Shown here: positions 9,428 through 18,378 of the stretch, in pieces
How positions within the stretch are numbered: position 1 is the first letter of the stretch
How the letters are laid out: every line of letters begins with the position of its first letter
Source of the DNA: Tamlana sp038148895
GTDB lineage: Bacteria; Bacteroidota; Bacteroidia; Flavobacteriales; Flavobacteriaceae
Assembly: GCA_038148895.1 (NCBI GenBank)
Contig: JBBVGQ010000004.1
Strand: one strand, 5' to 3'
DNA length: 64,000 nucleotides
The notes under the pieces: model-generated
Seen by the model: only the letters and a program-made list of their open reading frames with translations
What the model was told of the DNA's origin: nothing
Database searches by the model: none
Program-made: the position numbers and the translations under genes

Positions 9428-10711
9428 ATGCCGTTATCCGCTAACAATCCAGATAGAACTTCGTGGTTGCACGTTGATAAAAATTCAGATTTCCCCATCC
9501 AAAACATTCCTTTTGGGGTGTTTTTAACCCGTGATGACATCATTACGATTGGCACACGTATTGGCGATACAGCCATTGATTTGGGTGCATTGCACCAGTT
9601 GGGGTATTTTGAAGGCATTCCTTTAACGGATGATATCTTTCTGCAAGATTCGTTAAACGACTTTATTGCAGACGGCAGAAAAACATGGCGTGCCGTTAGA
9701 AACCGCATTGCCCAGATATTTGATAAAAGCAACCCTATTTTAAAGGATAACAAAAGCCATAAGGAAATTGTGTTGTTCCGATTGGACGAAATAGAAATGC
9801 AATTACCAGTTCACATTGGCGATTACACCGATTTTTACTCCAGCCTAGAACACGCCACCAACGTGGGCAGCATGTTTCGCGACCCTGAAAATGCCCTGTT
9901 ACCAAATTGGTTGCACATTCCTGTTGGCTACCACGGCAGAAGCTCGTCCGTTATCCCATCAGGCATTCCGGTGCACCGTCCACAAGGGCAAACCCTGCCC
10001 AATGGAGCTACCGAGCCTGTTTTTGGCCCAAGCAAATTGGTGGATTTTGAATTGGAAATGGCGTTTATTACTACTGCCGCGAACGATTTGGGCGAACCTA
10101 TCCCCATAGATGAAGCCGAGGAATATATTTTCGGTTTGGTGCTGCTGAACGATTGGAGTGCGCGCGACATACAAAAATGGGAATACGTGCCGCTAGGTCC
10201 GTTTTTGGCCAAAAACTTTGCAACCTCCATTTCGCCATGGATTGTAACGCTTGATGCTTTGGAACCATTCCGTGTGGCTGGCCCAAAACCCATTAAGCCA
10301 CAAATGGAATACCTTAAATACAAAGGCAACAAAAGTTACGACATCAACCTGGAAGTTTCCATCAAACCTCATGGCGCCAAAGAAACTGTGGTCTGCAAAT
10401 CGAACTTCAAATACATGTACTGGAACATGGTACAGCAGTTGGCACACCACACCATTAACGGTTGCCCTGTAAATTCGGGTGATTTAATGGGCAGTGGCAC
10501 CATTTCGGGCCCAACCGAAGACAGCTACGGCTCTATGCTGGAACTTACTTGGAAAGGCGAAAAACCAATTAAAATGAAGGACGGCACTGAGCGCAAATTC
10601 ATTAATGACAAGGACACCGTTATCATGCGTGGCTATTGCGAAAAGGATGGTACCCGAATTGGCTTTGGCGAGGTTTCCACAAAACTGCTTCCCGTTTACG
10701 GTAAAAAATGA
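9428..10711 (+). CDS. fahA: Fumarylacetoacetase
   Basis: This is the last step of tyrosine and phenylalanine degradation: hydrolysis of fumarylacetoacetate to fumarate and acetoacetate. The 427 residues match the family length. The N-terminal SH3-like part is followed by the FAH fold with IPVGYHGRSSSVIPSG, the metal-binding acidic residues in DFELEMAFI, the LLNDWSARDIQ.WEYVPLGP block and the FATSISPWIV strand. The gene stands alone. The upstream promoter element is at 9375. The neighbouring glyA is divergent. Confidence 0.95.
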   Translation: MPLSANNPDRTSWLHVDKNSDFPIQNIPFGVFLTRDDIITIGTRIGDTAIDLGALHQLGYFEGIPLTDDIFLQDSLNDFIADGRKTWRAVRNRIAQIFDKSNPILKDNKSHKEIVLFRLDEIEMQLPVHIGDYTDFYSSLEHATNVGSMFRDPENALLPNWLHIPVGYHGRSSSVIPSGIPVHRPQGQTLPNGATEPVFGPSKLVDFELEMAFITTAANDLGEPIPIDEAEEYIFGLVLLNDWSARDIQKWEYVPLGPFLAKNFATSISPWIVTLDALEPFRVAGPKPIKPQMEYLKYKGNKSYDINLEVSIKPHGAKETVVCKSNFKYMYWNMVQQLAHHTINGCPVNSGDLMGSGTISGPTEDSYGSMLELTWKGEKPIKMKDGTERKFINDKDTVIMRGYCEKDGTRIGFGEVSTKLLPVYGKK

Positions 10712-10718
10712 TTTGTTT

Positions 10719-10774
10719 TGTCATTCCTGCGTCTGCGTTCGCTGAAGCTTTAGCAGAGGCGCAAGGCAGGAATC
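10719..10774. repeat. REP-like intergenic hairpin element
   Basis: TGTCATTCCTGCGTCTGCG pairs with CGCAAGGCAGGAATC. Related TGTCATTCC... / ...GGAATC ends occur at 16071-16150, 18170-18193 and 33639-33661. Located directly behind the fumarylacetoacetase gene, it could also end transcription. Confidence 0.5.
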
Positions 10775-10878
10775 CTAAATAAAATACTGTATTCCGCATT
10801 AAGCCTGCCCTCCGTCAGTTATGAATTCAGGGTGGAAAAACATTATTCTATTTAAACCAATTACCACCATAAACCAAG

Positions 10879-11000
10879 TGTCACCTTGAGCATTGGTAGA
10901 AAAGAAAATATTTTTTCTTTGAAAGCCCCCTGCAAAGCACGCATGGAGGTCTTTTGGAGTTACAATTCCCAATTAGGTTTCGACTGCGCTCAACCTGACA
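10879..11000. repeat. 122-bp element with inverted ends
   Basis: It begins TGTCACCTTGAGC and ends GCTCAACCTGACA, 13-base inverted termini with two mismatches. Its terminal block resembles the repeat at 7844-7917. No reading frame of note. Confidence 0.5.
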
Positions 11001-11224
11001 AAATGTTTTATAACTGAACATTTGTAGGCAACATAAATCGGAACTAAATACAAACAGATTGCTTAGTACCTCGCAATAACGTCTCGGTATTTTTATTCAT
11101 AATAATTCCTACAAAACGTTTAATTATTTCACATTTAAACGGATTTATTAGTATTTCATCTATATTTTTACTACTTTGGCACCGAAATTGTTTTGACACC
11201 CAAATAAACCTAAACGATTAACCT

Positions 11225-11311
11225 ATGAAATGCCTATTAATAAAATTCCAAAACAAGCTTAATGATAATATGGGCATTGCATCTGACCTATTAAAAACAA
11301 ATAAATTTTAA
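11225..11311 (+). CDS. Possible 28-residue leader ORF
   Basis: ATG AAA TGC CTA ... to TAA encodes 28 residues and ends three bases before the ATG of the lipoprotein gene at 11315. It could be a small leader peptide translated in front of that gene. It has no recognisable family and may be chance. No ribosome-binding or codon evidence decides it. Confidence 0.18.
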   Translation: MKCLLIKFQNKLNDNMGIASDLLKTNKF

Positions 11312-11314
11312 CAG

Positions 11315-12508
11315 ATGAAAAAACTATTACTTTTTACGTTAGCCCTAGCGCTTGTATGGTCTTGCAGCACAAGCAGACAAATGGAAAAAGCCGTGAGCAT
11401 TGGCAATTACGACCATGCCATTAACGATGCCATTGGCAAGCTAAGAGTCAATAAAGACAAAAGAGGAAAATCTGATATCATCCTAATGCTACAGGAGGCT
11501 TTTTACAAAGCCAATGCTCGCGATTTGGATAATATCAATTACCTGAAACAAGACAGCAATCCAGAAAACTTTATAAAAATCTACGATCTATACGTGTCGT
11601 TGGACAACAGACAAGAGCGCGTAAAACCGCTTTTACCCTTGTATGTTGATGGCCAAGAGGTGCGTTTGGATATGAAAGATTACACCAGCTCTATGATTGC
11701 TGCCAAAGACAAGGCCTCAGAGGTATTATACGGCAACGCAATTGGGCTTTTAAAATCTAAAACCAGCAATAAATTGGACTACCGTTTTGCGTACGACCAA
11801 TTGCGCGACATTGAGGACATTAACCCCAATTACAAAGATGTGCGTAACCTTATGGAAGTGGCCCACCAAAAAGGAACCGATTTTGTATTGGTTGAAATGA
11901 TTAACGATACCCAAAAAGTAATTCCGCAGCGTTTGGAAGACGATTTATTGAACTTCAGCACTTACGGATTGAACAACCTTTGGGCGGTGTACCACAACAA
12001 CCCCGTTAAAGATGTAAACTACGATTACAACATGCGCGTTAATTTACGCCAAATCAATACCTCGCCAGAACAGGTTAAGGAACGCCAAATCGTTAAGGAA
12101 AAGCAAATTGTTGATGGCAAAAAACTGTTGTTGGACGAGCGCGGAAACCAAGTTAAGGACAGCCTTGGCAATGCCATAGAGGTAGATAACCTAAAAACCG
12201 TGCGTTGCGAATTTTATGAGTTTACCCAATTTAAGGCTGTACAGGTTACCGGAAATGTAGAATACTACAATTTAAACACCAAGCAATTGGCAGATGCCTT
12301 TCCGGTAGATAGCCAGTTTGTGTTTGAACATATTTATGCCGATGCACGTGGCGACCGCCGTGCGTTGGAAACCACCTTGTTGCCATTTTTACAACAACGT
12401 GCCGTGCCCTTCCCTACCGAAGAACAAATGATATACGACTCTGGGGAAAATTTAAAGCTCCAGCTTAAAAACATTATGAATACGTATTCGTTGAATGAAC
12501 AATATTAA
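11315..12508 (+). CDS. Conserved hypothetical lipoprotein
   Basis: 397 residues with an SPII signal MKKLLLFTLALALVWSC and the lipobox cysteine at residue 17. The mature N-terminal half is helical and charged (ISIG-type repeats: AVSIGNYDHAINDAIGKLR), like a tetratricopeptide-type helical repeat. The C-terminal half has strands typical of an exported beta domain (CEFYEFTQFKAVQVTGNVEYYN). I do not recognise a characterised family; similar lipoproteins appear conserved in flavobacteria. It is probably periplasmic and anchored to the outer membrane. It is followed by a perfect bidirectional terminator. Confidence 0.6.
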   Translation: MKKLLLFTLALALVWSCSTSRQMEKAVSIGNYDHAINDAIGKLRVNKDKRGKSDIILMLQEAFYKANARDLDNINYLKQDSNPENFIKIYDLYVSLDNRQERVKPLLPLYVDGQEVRLDMKDYTSSMIAAKDKASEVLYGNAIGLLKSKTSNKLDYRFAYDQLRDIEDINPNYKDVRNLMEVAHQKGTDFVLVEMINDTQKVIPQRLEDDLLNFSTYGLNNLWAVYHNNPVKDVNYDYNMRVNLRQINTSPEQVKERQIVKEKQIVDGKKLLLDERGNQVKDSLGNAIEVDNLKTVRCEFYEFTQFKAVQVTGNVEYYNLNTKQLADAFPVDSQFVFEHIYADARGDRRALETTLLPFLQQRAVPFPTEEQMIYDSGENLKLQLKNIMNTYSLNEQY

Positions 12509-12510
12509 AG

Positions 12511-12541
12511 AAAACGCCCAATTTAAATTGGGCGTTTTTTT
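12511..12541. terminator. Perfect palindromic bidirectional terminator
   Basis: AAAACGCCCAATTT directly followed by AAATTGGGCGTTTT, with T run after it. It serves the lipoprotein gene on the plus strand and the converging AAA ATPase gene on the minus strand. Confidence 0.88.
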
Positions 12542-12548
12542 GCTCTAT

Positions 12549-14759
12549 CTAGTTTACTTCTTCAAAAACATTCATCATCATATTATAATGTCCTTCGTGG
12601 TCGGTTAAAATAAAAATATCTTTAAATACTTTCTTGTAAGCCTCTATTGTTCTGTCTTGAAGTTCAACGAACAAATCATCATTAATGCTGTGCGAACCAT
12701 CATTAATCCAAGCAATTAAAGACCGACATATTTCCTGTTCTTCTTTAGTTTCAAATTTTAAGATTAAGTCATCATCTCCATATTTTCCAAGCAGCTTGAA
12801 ATAATTTTCAATAATCCTACGCATTATGTTTTGAATTGTCAAACTAGATTTTATTCCGTCACTTTTTAATTCTTGCCAAAGAAGTTCATACGAAGACTGG
12901 ATTGGGTTATCCATCCCAAAGCTTTGCAAACTTGTTACTTTATCATTTTTTCTTAAAATCCAAAAATTAGTTTTGTTGCAAATTTTTGTTCTACCGTCAA
13001 TAAAAGAAACTTCTTTATGAAAATATACGTTGTGAGTTAATAAAATCAATTGTTTAATATTCCCATTATCTGCTTTAATGGATTTGATTATCTCTTTTAA
13101 AAGAGTACTAACAACAAACAAAACATTACTGTCTAGACTGGAAATTGGGTCATCAACCACCAAAACTCTTTCATTATTTACCACATCTTCTGAAATTCCT
13201 CCTTTTGCTAATTGTAGATAATATAGAAACGTTATAAAAGTAATTTCACCTTCACTTAGTGTTGATTCTGCAATTGAACCGTCCTCTCGCTGAATTTGAT
13301 AAAAACCTTCCTCATCTGCAGGAACGATTTCAAAATTCAAAAATCCGTAGGATTTTAATAATCTATTGATTTCGTCAATAGTTGGCTGAATGCTTGTAAC
13401 ATTCTTGCTTAATTCTTTTATTTCTGCATCCAGTTTCCGGTATTCATCTGTTTTCGTTTTATACTGAGATTCTAAGCTTGTAATTCCTTTTTCTAAACCA
13501 TCCTTTTTTTTATTAAAATCGGTTATTTCTGTTTTGTATTCTTCAACTACGAATTTCCAAATGGCTTTAATAAGATTGTTTCGTTCACTTGTGTAATTGA
13601 CTACAATTTCATTATGTTTTTTAATTTCAGTATTGGCTTGATTGATTAACTCAACAATTAAATCAGATTGCTCTTTTATAGATAATAGCTCAATACTTCT
13701 GCTTGGTTCTTTAATTTTATTATTTAGATATTCATTGTTTGTAGTGTTTTGACTTATCAATGTTTTTAAAAAGGCTGAAAATCGATCAATATCAAGCATA
13801 GTACTCTTCAGCGCCCTTTGGTCTGTTTCAATTGTATTTAACTGATTTATTATGTTTTGTGTTAAAGTATTGTATTCTTGTTTCAGATCTTTAATTGAAT
13901 TGATGTCATTCAGATATGTTTCATCGAAGTAATTTTCCAATTGATTCTTAAAATCATCCGTTATAGTTTTTTCTTGACAAAATGGACAAGTTTCGTCTTG
14001 GATGTAATCTCGCCCTTGATTTACCCAATCGTTAATATTTAATTTTTGAATTAACTTGGCAATATTTACATCGGCTTTACCAACTATAATTTTTTTCCAA
14101 ATTCCTTTTGCCTCAATTTCCAAAACTCTATCGAATGAAATTTTGCTTATAGGATTTATACTTTGTGGCTGTTCACCGAATATTGTTTTAGCTTTTTGGT
14201 TTAAAATGCTTCGAGTTTCTAATGTAGAGGAATTGGATTTTGATTCTTGAAGTAGCTTATTTTTAAATGGTTCCTTTTGCAAAGTTCCAACAAAAGCTTC
14301 CTTAAAATCAAGCTCATATTTTTTGTAAACTTTTGTCCAAGTGGCTTCTTTAAATTCGTTTTCTAATTTTTCTTTTTCTAGTTTTTGAGTTTCTAGTGTT
14401 TCCTTTTTCTTGACACCTTCAGATTTGATTATTTTTAGATTTTCGCTTTTTTCTTCTATCACCTTTATTTGTTCTGCAGTTGCTTCACCAAGAGTAAAAA
14501 CTCCATTCAGTTTTCCTTTACCAAAGTTTCGCTCTCTAAATTCTTTATTATAAACCAAAACATTCAATGGCAAATCATTTTGCCAAGCCATCGAACAATT
14601 AACAAATTTCAAATCTGAATTATCGTAAATAAAGTTTGAAATTGTTGTTTTTCCGCAACCATTTGAACCATAAATAAAATTGATTTTCTTTAAATCATTC
14701 AGTTGTACTCCTTCATCGTCATATGTTGCAACGTTTTTAATGTCAACCGATAAAATCAT
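12549..14759 (-). CDS. RloC/PrrC-like ABC ATPase, candidate anticodon nuclease
   Basis: This 736-residue AAA_13-type protein has Walker A GSNGCGKTT at 31-39, the ABC signature LSEGE at 501-505, Walker B VLVVDDP at 532-538 with a following SSLDS D-loop, and an H-loop LLTHN at 573-577. Long coiled coils surround a CPFC motif at 258-261, which corresponds to a Rad50-like zinc hook. After the H-loop come R647-x3-E651 and H690, arranged like the Arg/Glu/His catalytic triad of the PrrC and RloC anticodon nucleases. RloC enzymes cut and remove the wobble nucleotide of tRNA as a phage or DNA-damage response. The gene is isolated, with no restriction-modification genes beside it as prrC usually has. 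Membership in the ATPase family is sure; nuclease activity is inferred from the triad. Confidence 0.72.
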   Translation of the reverse strand: MILSVDIKNVATYDDEGVQLNDLKKINFIYGSNGCGKTTISNFIYDNSDLKFVNCSMAWQNDLPLNVLVYNKEFRERNFGKGKLNGVFTLGEATAEQIKVIEEKSENLKIIKSEGVKKKETLETQKLEKEKLENEFKEATWTKVYKKYELDFKEAFVGTLQKEPFKNKLLQESKSNSSTLETRSILNQKAKTIFGEQPQSINPISKISFDRVLEIEAKGIWKKIIVGKADVNIAKLIQKLNINDWVNQGRDYIQDETCPFCQEKTITDDFKNQLENYFDETYLNDINSIKDLKQEYNTLTQNIINQLNTIETDQRALKSTMLDIDRFSAFLKTLISQNTTNNEYLNNKIKEPSRSIELLSIKEQSDLIVELINQANTEIKKHNEIVVNYTSERNNLIKAIWKFVVEEYKTEITDFNKKKDGLEKGITSLESQYKTKTDEYRKLDAEIKELSKNVTSIQPTIDEINRLLKSYGFLNFEIVPADEEGFYQIQREDGSIAESTLSEGEITFITFLYYLQLAKGGISEDVVNNERVLVVDDPISSLDSNVLFVVSTLLKEIIKSIKADNGNIKQLILLTHNVYFHKEVSFIDGRTKICNKTNFWILRKNDKVTSLQSFGMDNPIQSSYELLWQELKSDGIKSSLTIQNIMRRIIENYFKLLGKYGDDDLILKFETKEEQEICRSLIAWINDGSHSINDDLFVELQDRTIEAYKKVFKDIFILTDHEGHYNMMMNVFEEVN

Positions 14760-14875
14760 AGTTAGTTTTCTTAGGAAGGTTAATTCTTAAAATCAAATTA
14801 GTCTAAAATATTTTAGAAAATTAGAATTTTCTTACCAAAAAAACAATACGTAGTCCTACTTATATTAAGGTAATT

Positions 14876-15955
14876 TCATTCAAAAGTATATAAAACCAAA
14901 GTATTGGTTTTGCCTCGTAGCTCCTGTTGCCCTAAACTCTTTAATATATAATTGGCATTAAGGTTTAAGGCGTTTACCAAGGGTTCAGAAATCAAAACAT
15001 CAACCCCATAACTATTGCAAAGCGCCTGTATGCGGGCGGTGGTGTTTAGTACATCGCCGGTAAAAATTATGTCTTTTTTAATGCTGCCTATTTCGCCCGT
15101 TGTTACCTTTCCCATATGAAACCCAGCCTTAAAGGTGGGCACCTCGCCAAATTTGTTTTGGTACCAAGCCTCACGCTTTTTTAAACTGGCTTTCATGCCC
15201 TCAAAACAGGTTATGCAATTGTTGTTTTTTATGCCCTTTTTATAGGGCCACGATACTACAATTTCATCGCCCACATATTGGTAAATCTCGCCAGAGTGCT
15301 CTATTATGGGTTCGGACAAATCGCGGTAATAGGCATTAAGCAGCTCAAAATACTTAATATGCCCCAAACGCTCAGCCATGCTGGTGGAGGCTTTCATATC
15401 CAAAAACATAAAAATACGGGTTTCCTCTTTGGGCTTGTGGTACTTGCCCGTTAAAAAGTTAAGCAACACGTCATGGCCCATATTATCGCTAATCTCGGCA
15501 TAAAACAACGAGGCCAGCATCGAAATGGCCAACTGCAAGGCCGTGCTCCAAAAGGTTAGGCTTTTTAAAAAAGTGAAAAACTTGTGCCAAACGGCCTCGT
15601 CCCATACCGAGGTTTTTAGTTCCAAACTCGCCGCAATGGGAAAGGTTATAAAGACAATCAGCCCCAAAAACAAAGCATAGATGAGTGCTTTGCCCAGTAT
15701 TTTTTCCAGAAAACTGCGTTTGGCAAACAGGGCGTTTAAATAAAAGCGTTCAATTGTGCCAACCACCAACCCCAGTACAAAAATGAGGCTACTGGCAAAA
15801 AGCAGTACCCTGTAATCTACTTTTATGGCACCCGTGGCCACTTGGTTTGGTGCGGCGGCATGCTCGATAAACAAAAACACAAAGGCAAATACCAACCAAA
15901 TGATACCAAAGGGCAGTATTTTAGAAAGATGATGTTTTGCTTTGGGTGTTAACAC
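14876..15955 (-). CDS. Membrane-anchored class III adenylate/guanylate cyclase
   Basis: 359 residues. Four hydrophobic segments in residues ~12-155 form a membrane domain. The cytoplasmic catalytic domain spans ~175-350. Metal-binding aspartates are D186 (FLDMKAST) and D230 (YVGDEIV). The transition-state pair is N304 and R308 (LNTTARIQ), and the base-recognition aspartate is D301. The usual substrate-binding lysine, normally three residues ahead of the GD, is Q226 here (YQYVGDE), so nucleotide specificity is uncertain. The product would be cAMP or cGMP, which could feed Crp-type regulators such as the two in this window, though nothing here proves that link. Confidence 0.85.
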   Translation of the reverse strand: MLTPKAKHHLSKILPFGIIWLVFAFVFLFIEHAAAPNQVATGAIKVDYRVLLFASSLIFVLGLVVGTIERFYLNALFAKRSFLEKILGKALIYALFLGLIVFITFPIAASLELKTSVWDEAVWHKFFTFLKSLTFWSTALQLAISMLASLFYAEISDNMGHDVLLNFLTGKYHKPKEETRIFMFLDMKASTSMAERLGHIKYFELLNAYYRDLSEPIIEHSGEIYQYVGDEIVVSWPYKKGIKNNNCITCFEGMKASLKKREAWYQNKFGEVPTFKAGFHMGKVTTGEIGSIKKDIIFTGDVLNTTARIQALCNSYGVDVLISEPLVNALNLNANYILKSLGQQELRGKTNTLVLYTFE

Positions 15956-16070
15956 GCGGTTGCTTTTGTTACGGCAGCAACGAAGTTAACCTTTCGTGTT
16001 GGAAAAAGAAACCATAAATGGATTAAAATCCATAGTTTTTAGCAAGAATGAAATTCATTTTTGGTATTAG

Positions 16071-16150
16071 TGTCATTCCGAACAAGGTACGCGGAGGAAT
16101 CCCATCATTATATCTTTATAATGAGATTTCTCACTACATTCGAAATGACA
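16071..16150. repeat. 80-bp inverted-repeat element (MITE- or REP-like)
   Basis: It begins TGTCATTCCGAA and ends TTCGAAATGACA, 12-base inverted ends with one mismatch. Its AT-rich interior contains a second inverted pair (ATAATGAGATTTCTC region). The TGTCATTCC end is shared with elements at 10719, 18170 and 33639. Confidence 0.55.
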
Positions 16151-16196
16151 AAATGCTCGAAAAGATTATTATTGATTTTTCAAAGCCACCTAAAAC

Positions 16197-17201
16197 CTAC
16201 CGTTTTATTTTTCCGGAAGTGTCGCCTTCCATTAAACTAATCACATTATCCAAAGAAACCATATTGACGTCTCCAGGAACGGTATGTTTTAGTGCACAAG
16301 CCGCCGTTGCAAAATTCAGGGCATGCAAATCATCCTCATAATGCAATAGGCCATATATGAGGCCAGAAGCATAAGCATCGCCAGTACCAACGCGGTCTAT
16401 AACATGGCTAATGTCCAACGTTTCGGTTTTGATGTATTCTTGCCCGTTCCACATTTTACCGGTAATTTGCTGATGGGACGCACTAATGGATGTTCTCGTT
16501 TTCCCCACAACTTTCGCAATGCGTGGAAAAGCATCCATAAGTTCTTTGGCCGAGGCTTGAAATCCGCCGCCTAATTCCCCAAGTCCAAACATTTCATAAA
16601 TGCCGCGATTACTTGAAAATACAATATCGCAATGCTTCGTTAATTCTGGCATAACCTCTTGCATGGTTTTGCCATATTTCCACATGTTTTTGCGCGAGTT
16701 AATATCGCCCGAAACCGTTATGCCCATTTTGTTGGCGGTTTTAACAGCGTCCAAACAACACATGGCCGCTCCTTCTGAAATGGCCGGCGTAATGCCTGTA
16801 AAATGAAACCAATCTGCCCCTGTTAGCACTTCTTCCCAGTCAACCATATGGGGCTGTATTAAGGAGAAGGCAGACCCTTCCCGTTCATAAATAACTTCAC
16901 TGGATCGATGTACGGCGCCTTTTTCCAGAAAATATTTCCCCATCATGTTATCGCCATATACCACGTGGTCGGTACTCAGCCAATGCATACGCAAAAATTG
17001 GGTGGCGGCTTTTCCAAGGGCGTTATCCGGAAAACGGGTGACGTGGGACGCCTTCATGCCCAAATAGCCACAAGAAATGGCCACATTGGCCTCCCCGCCT
17101 CCATAAACAAGGTCGAAAGAGGTTGCTTGTGAAAATTTTGAATAGCCCGGTGGTGATAAGCGCATCATGACTTCGCCAAATGTTACTAGTTTTTTAGCCA
17201 T
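16197..17201 (-). CDS. kdgK: PfkB-family sugar kinase, probably 2-keto-3-deoxygluconate kinase
   Basis: The cytoplasmic kinase likely phosphorylates 2-keto-3-deoxygluconate with ATP, as in uronate and alginate breakdown. The 334 residues begin KLVTFGEVMMRLSPPGY with the substrate loop VYGGGEANVAISCGYLG, a PfkB-type N-terminal pattern. The C-terminal signature is DRVGTGDAYASGLIYGLL, where the aspartate of GTGDAY is the catalytic base. Specificity is judged by resemblance to flavobacterial KdgK proteins and is less sure than the family. No other sugar-degradation genes are adjacent. Confidence 0.8.
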   Translation of the reverse strand: MAKKLVTFGEVMMRLSPPGYSKFSQATSFDLVYGGGEANVAISCGYLGMKASHVTRFPDNALGKAATQFLRMHWLSTDHVVYGDNMMGKYFLEKGAVHRSSEVIYEREGSAFSLIQPHMVDWEEVLTGADWFHFTGITPAISEGAAMCCLDAVKTANKMGITVSGDINSRKNMWKYGKTMQEVMPELTKHCDIVFSSNRGIYEMFGLGELGGGFQASAKELMDAFPRIAKVVGKTRTSISASHQQITGKMWNGQEYIKTETLDISHVIDRVGTGDAYASGLIYGLLHYEDDLHALNFATAACALKHTVPGDVNMVSLDNVISLMEGDTSGKIKR

Positions 17202-17325
17202 TATATCGTTTAGTTAAAGTTATTTTAGCTGTTTGAAGATATCCATAAATTAGTTACCTCACAAGAGTATCTCCCTTAAAGTTCTATTAGAAGGAAATAA
17301 AGTTAAAGGAATTCTTCAAGTAAAT

Positions 17326-17721
17326 TTAACCCAAGAATTTCCCAGAAGTAATTTGCGCCAAGCCTGAAGTACTTAAATTATAAAGATAAACCCAAGTTTT
17401 TAGGTTCGTTCCGTCTTCCAAAAAGGCGGTGACCAATTCCTTTTTATACAAATTGGGTTTGGGTTGGTTTGGGCCTACGCCCTCGTATTCGTCCAACACT
17501 TTAAAAACGGAATCGGCTTCTTTTATTTTGAAAACCTTTCCGAATACTTTTTGTGACGGGTCGTTGCCCAACACAGCCCCTGGATACCAAGACACTTTAT
17601 AAAGTTTGCCATAAAAATAGCCACTGCCCACACATTCGGAATGGGCTTCCAAGAACTTGGCCATCTCGTGATTGGAGTCTTTTAAAAGTGTACCGTAAAC
17701 AAAAAGATATTCAGGTTTCAT
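17326..17721 (-). CDS. Gamma-glutamylcyclotransferase-fold protein
   Basis: 131 residues with the family's N-terminal YLFVYGTLLKDSNH motif, a GKLYKV strand, a PGAVLG turn and the FKVLDEYEGV segment carrying the acidic residue typical of the fold. AIG2/GGCT enzymes release 5-oxoproline from gamma-glutamyl amines. The substrate here is unknown. It is 8 bp downstream of ytxJ and probably cotranscribed. The presence of 5-oxoprolinase genes (pxpABC) elsewhere in the window is compatible but not evidence of a link. Confidence 0.8.
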   Translation of the reverse strand: MKPEYLFVYGTLLKDSNHEMAKFLEAHSECVGSGYFYGKLYKVSWYPGAVLGNDPSQKVFGKVFKIKEADSVFKVLDEYEGVGPNQPKPNLYKKELVTAFLEDGTNLKTWVYLYNLSTSGLAQITSGKFLG

Positions 17722-17729
17722 TTTAGGTG

Positions 17730-18119
17730 TTATGCAAATCGCTGTAAATCTAAATCGTTAACAGCGCCGTGGCTAGCGTGTGCTACCACCGTTCCGTTTT
17801 TAACCACCAAAAGCTGTGGCGATTCGTGCACCACCTGAAAGGTTTCGGCAATGGCGTTTGAAATATCACGATAGGCAATCAAATCCAAATAATACAAATC
17901 AGCCTGATTTTCATCAAAATCAAAGTCTTTTTCAAATTGGTTTTTCACCATTCGGCTAATCCCACAACGGGTAGAGTGTTTAAAAATGAACTGTGTTTTG
18001 GTTTCCGATTTGGTTTTAATCTCTTCTAATTGTTGCAATTCGGTTAAGCTTATCCAAGACAATTGTTTTTCTTCAGTTGTTTCGGTTGAACTTCCGAAGA
18101 TCTTATTTAATAATCCCAT
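17730..18119 (-). CDS. ytxJ: Bacillithiol-system redox protein YtxJ
   Basis: Start chosen at MGLLNKIFG (18119), because the eight-residue extension upstream has no family match. The ~129 residues form a thioredoxin-fold protein of the YtxJ (DUF2847) family, with a single cysteine in FIFKHSTRCGISR, the expected monothiol site, and the cis-proline region VHESPQLLVVKNG. YtxJ proteins are proposed to remove bacillithiol from mixed disulfides in the cytoplasm. Its presence suggests that the organism makes bacillithiol. Upstream partner of the GGCT-like gene. Confidence 0.85.
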   Translation of the reverse strand: MGLLNKIFGSSTETTEEKQLSWISLTELQQLEEIKTKSETKTQFIFKHSTRCGISRMVKNQFEKDFDFDENQADLYYLDLIAYRDISNAIAETFQVVHESPQLLVVKNGTVVAHASHGAVNDLDLQRFA

Positions 18120-18169
18120 ATAATTTAAAATCTTTCTCCTCAAAATACGTTTTGAGGAATCATTAATTT

Positions 18170-18193
18170 GTCATTCCCGCGAAGGTGGGAATC
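18170..18193. repeat. Small hairpin of the TGTCATTCC family
   Basis: TGTCATTCCCGC-GAAG-GTGGGAATC-type inverted repeat between ytxJ and clpB, matching the ends of the elements at 10719, 16071 and 33639. Confidence 0.5.
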
Positions 18194-18378
18194 CATTTTC
18201 ATCTCCTAAGTCGACATAAATCCCAAAGCTTACAAACCGACAAAAAGTCACTAAAAATAACACTTCGGCGGACATTTTGTCTCGTAAACTACCTTGGTAA
18301 GATAATTGACCTATACAAGGTGTAAAAATAAAAAAACAACACCCTTTCTTGTAAAAAGAATTGAAAAAATAATATAAC

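Larger units (their letters stand above)
10712..11224. other. Intergenic region made of short repeats
   Basis: No convincing gene is seen. It contains an imperfect hairpin element at 10719-10774 and a longer inverted element at 10879-11000, both of dispersed-repeat type. The part after ~11100 is AT-rich and probably holds the promoter of the lipoprotein gene at 11315; TACTTTG at 11172-11178 is a possible but imperfect -7 element. Confidence 0.5.
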
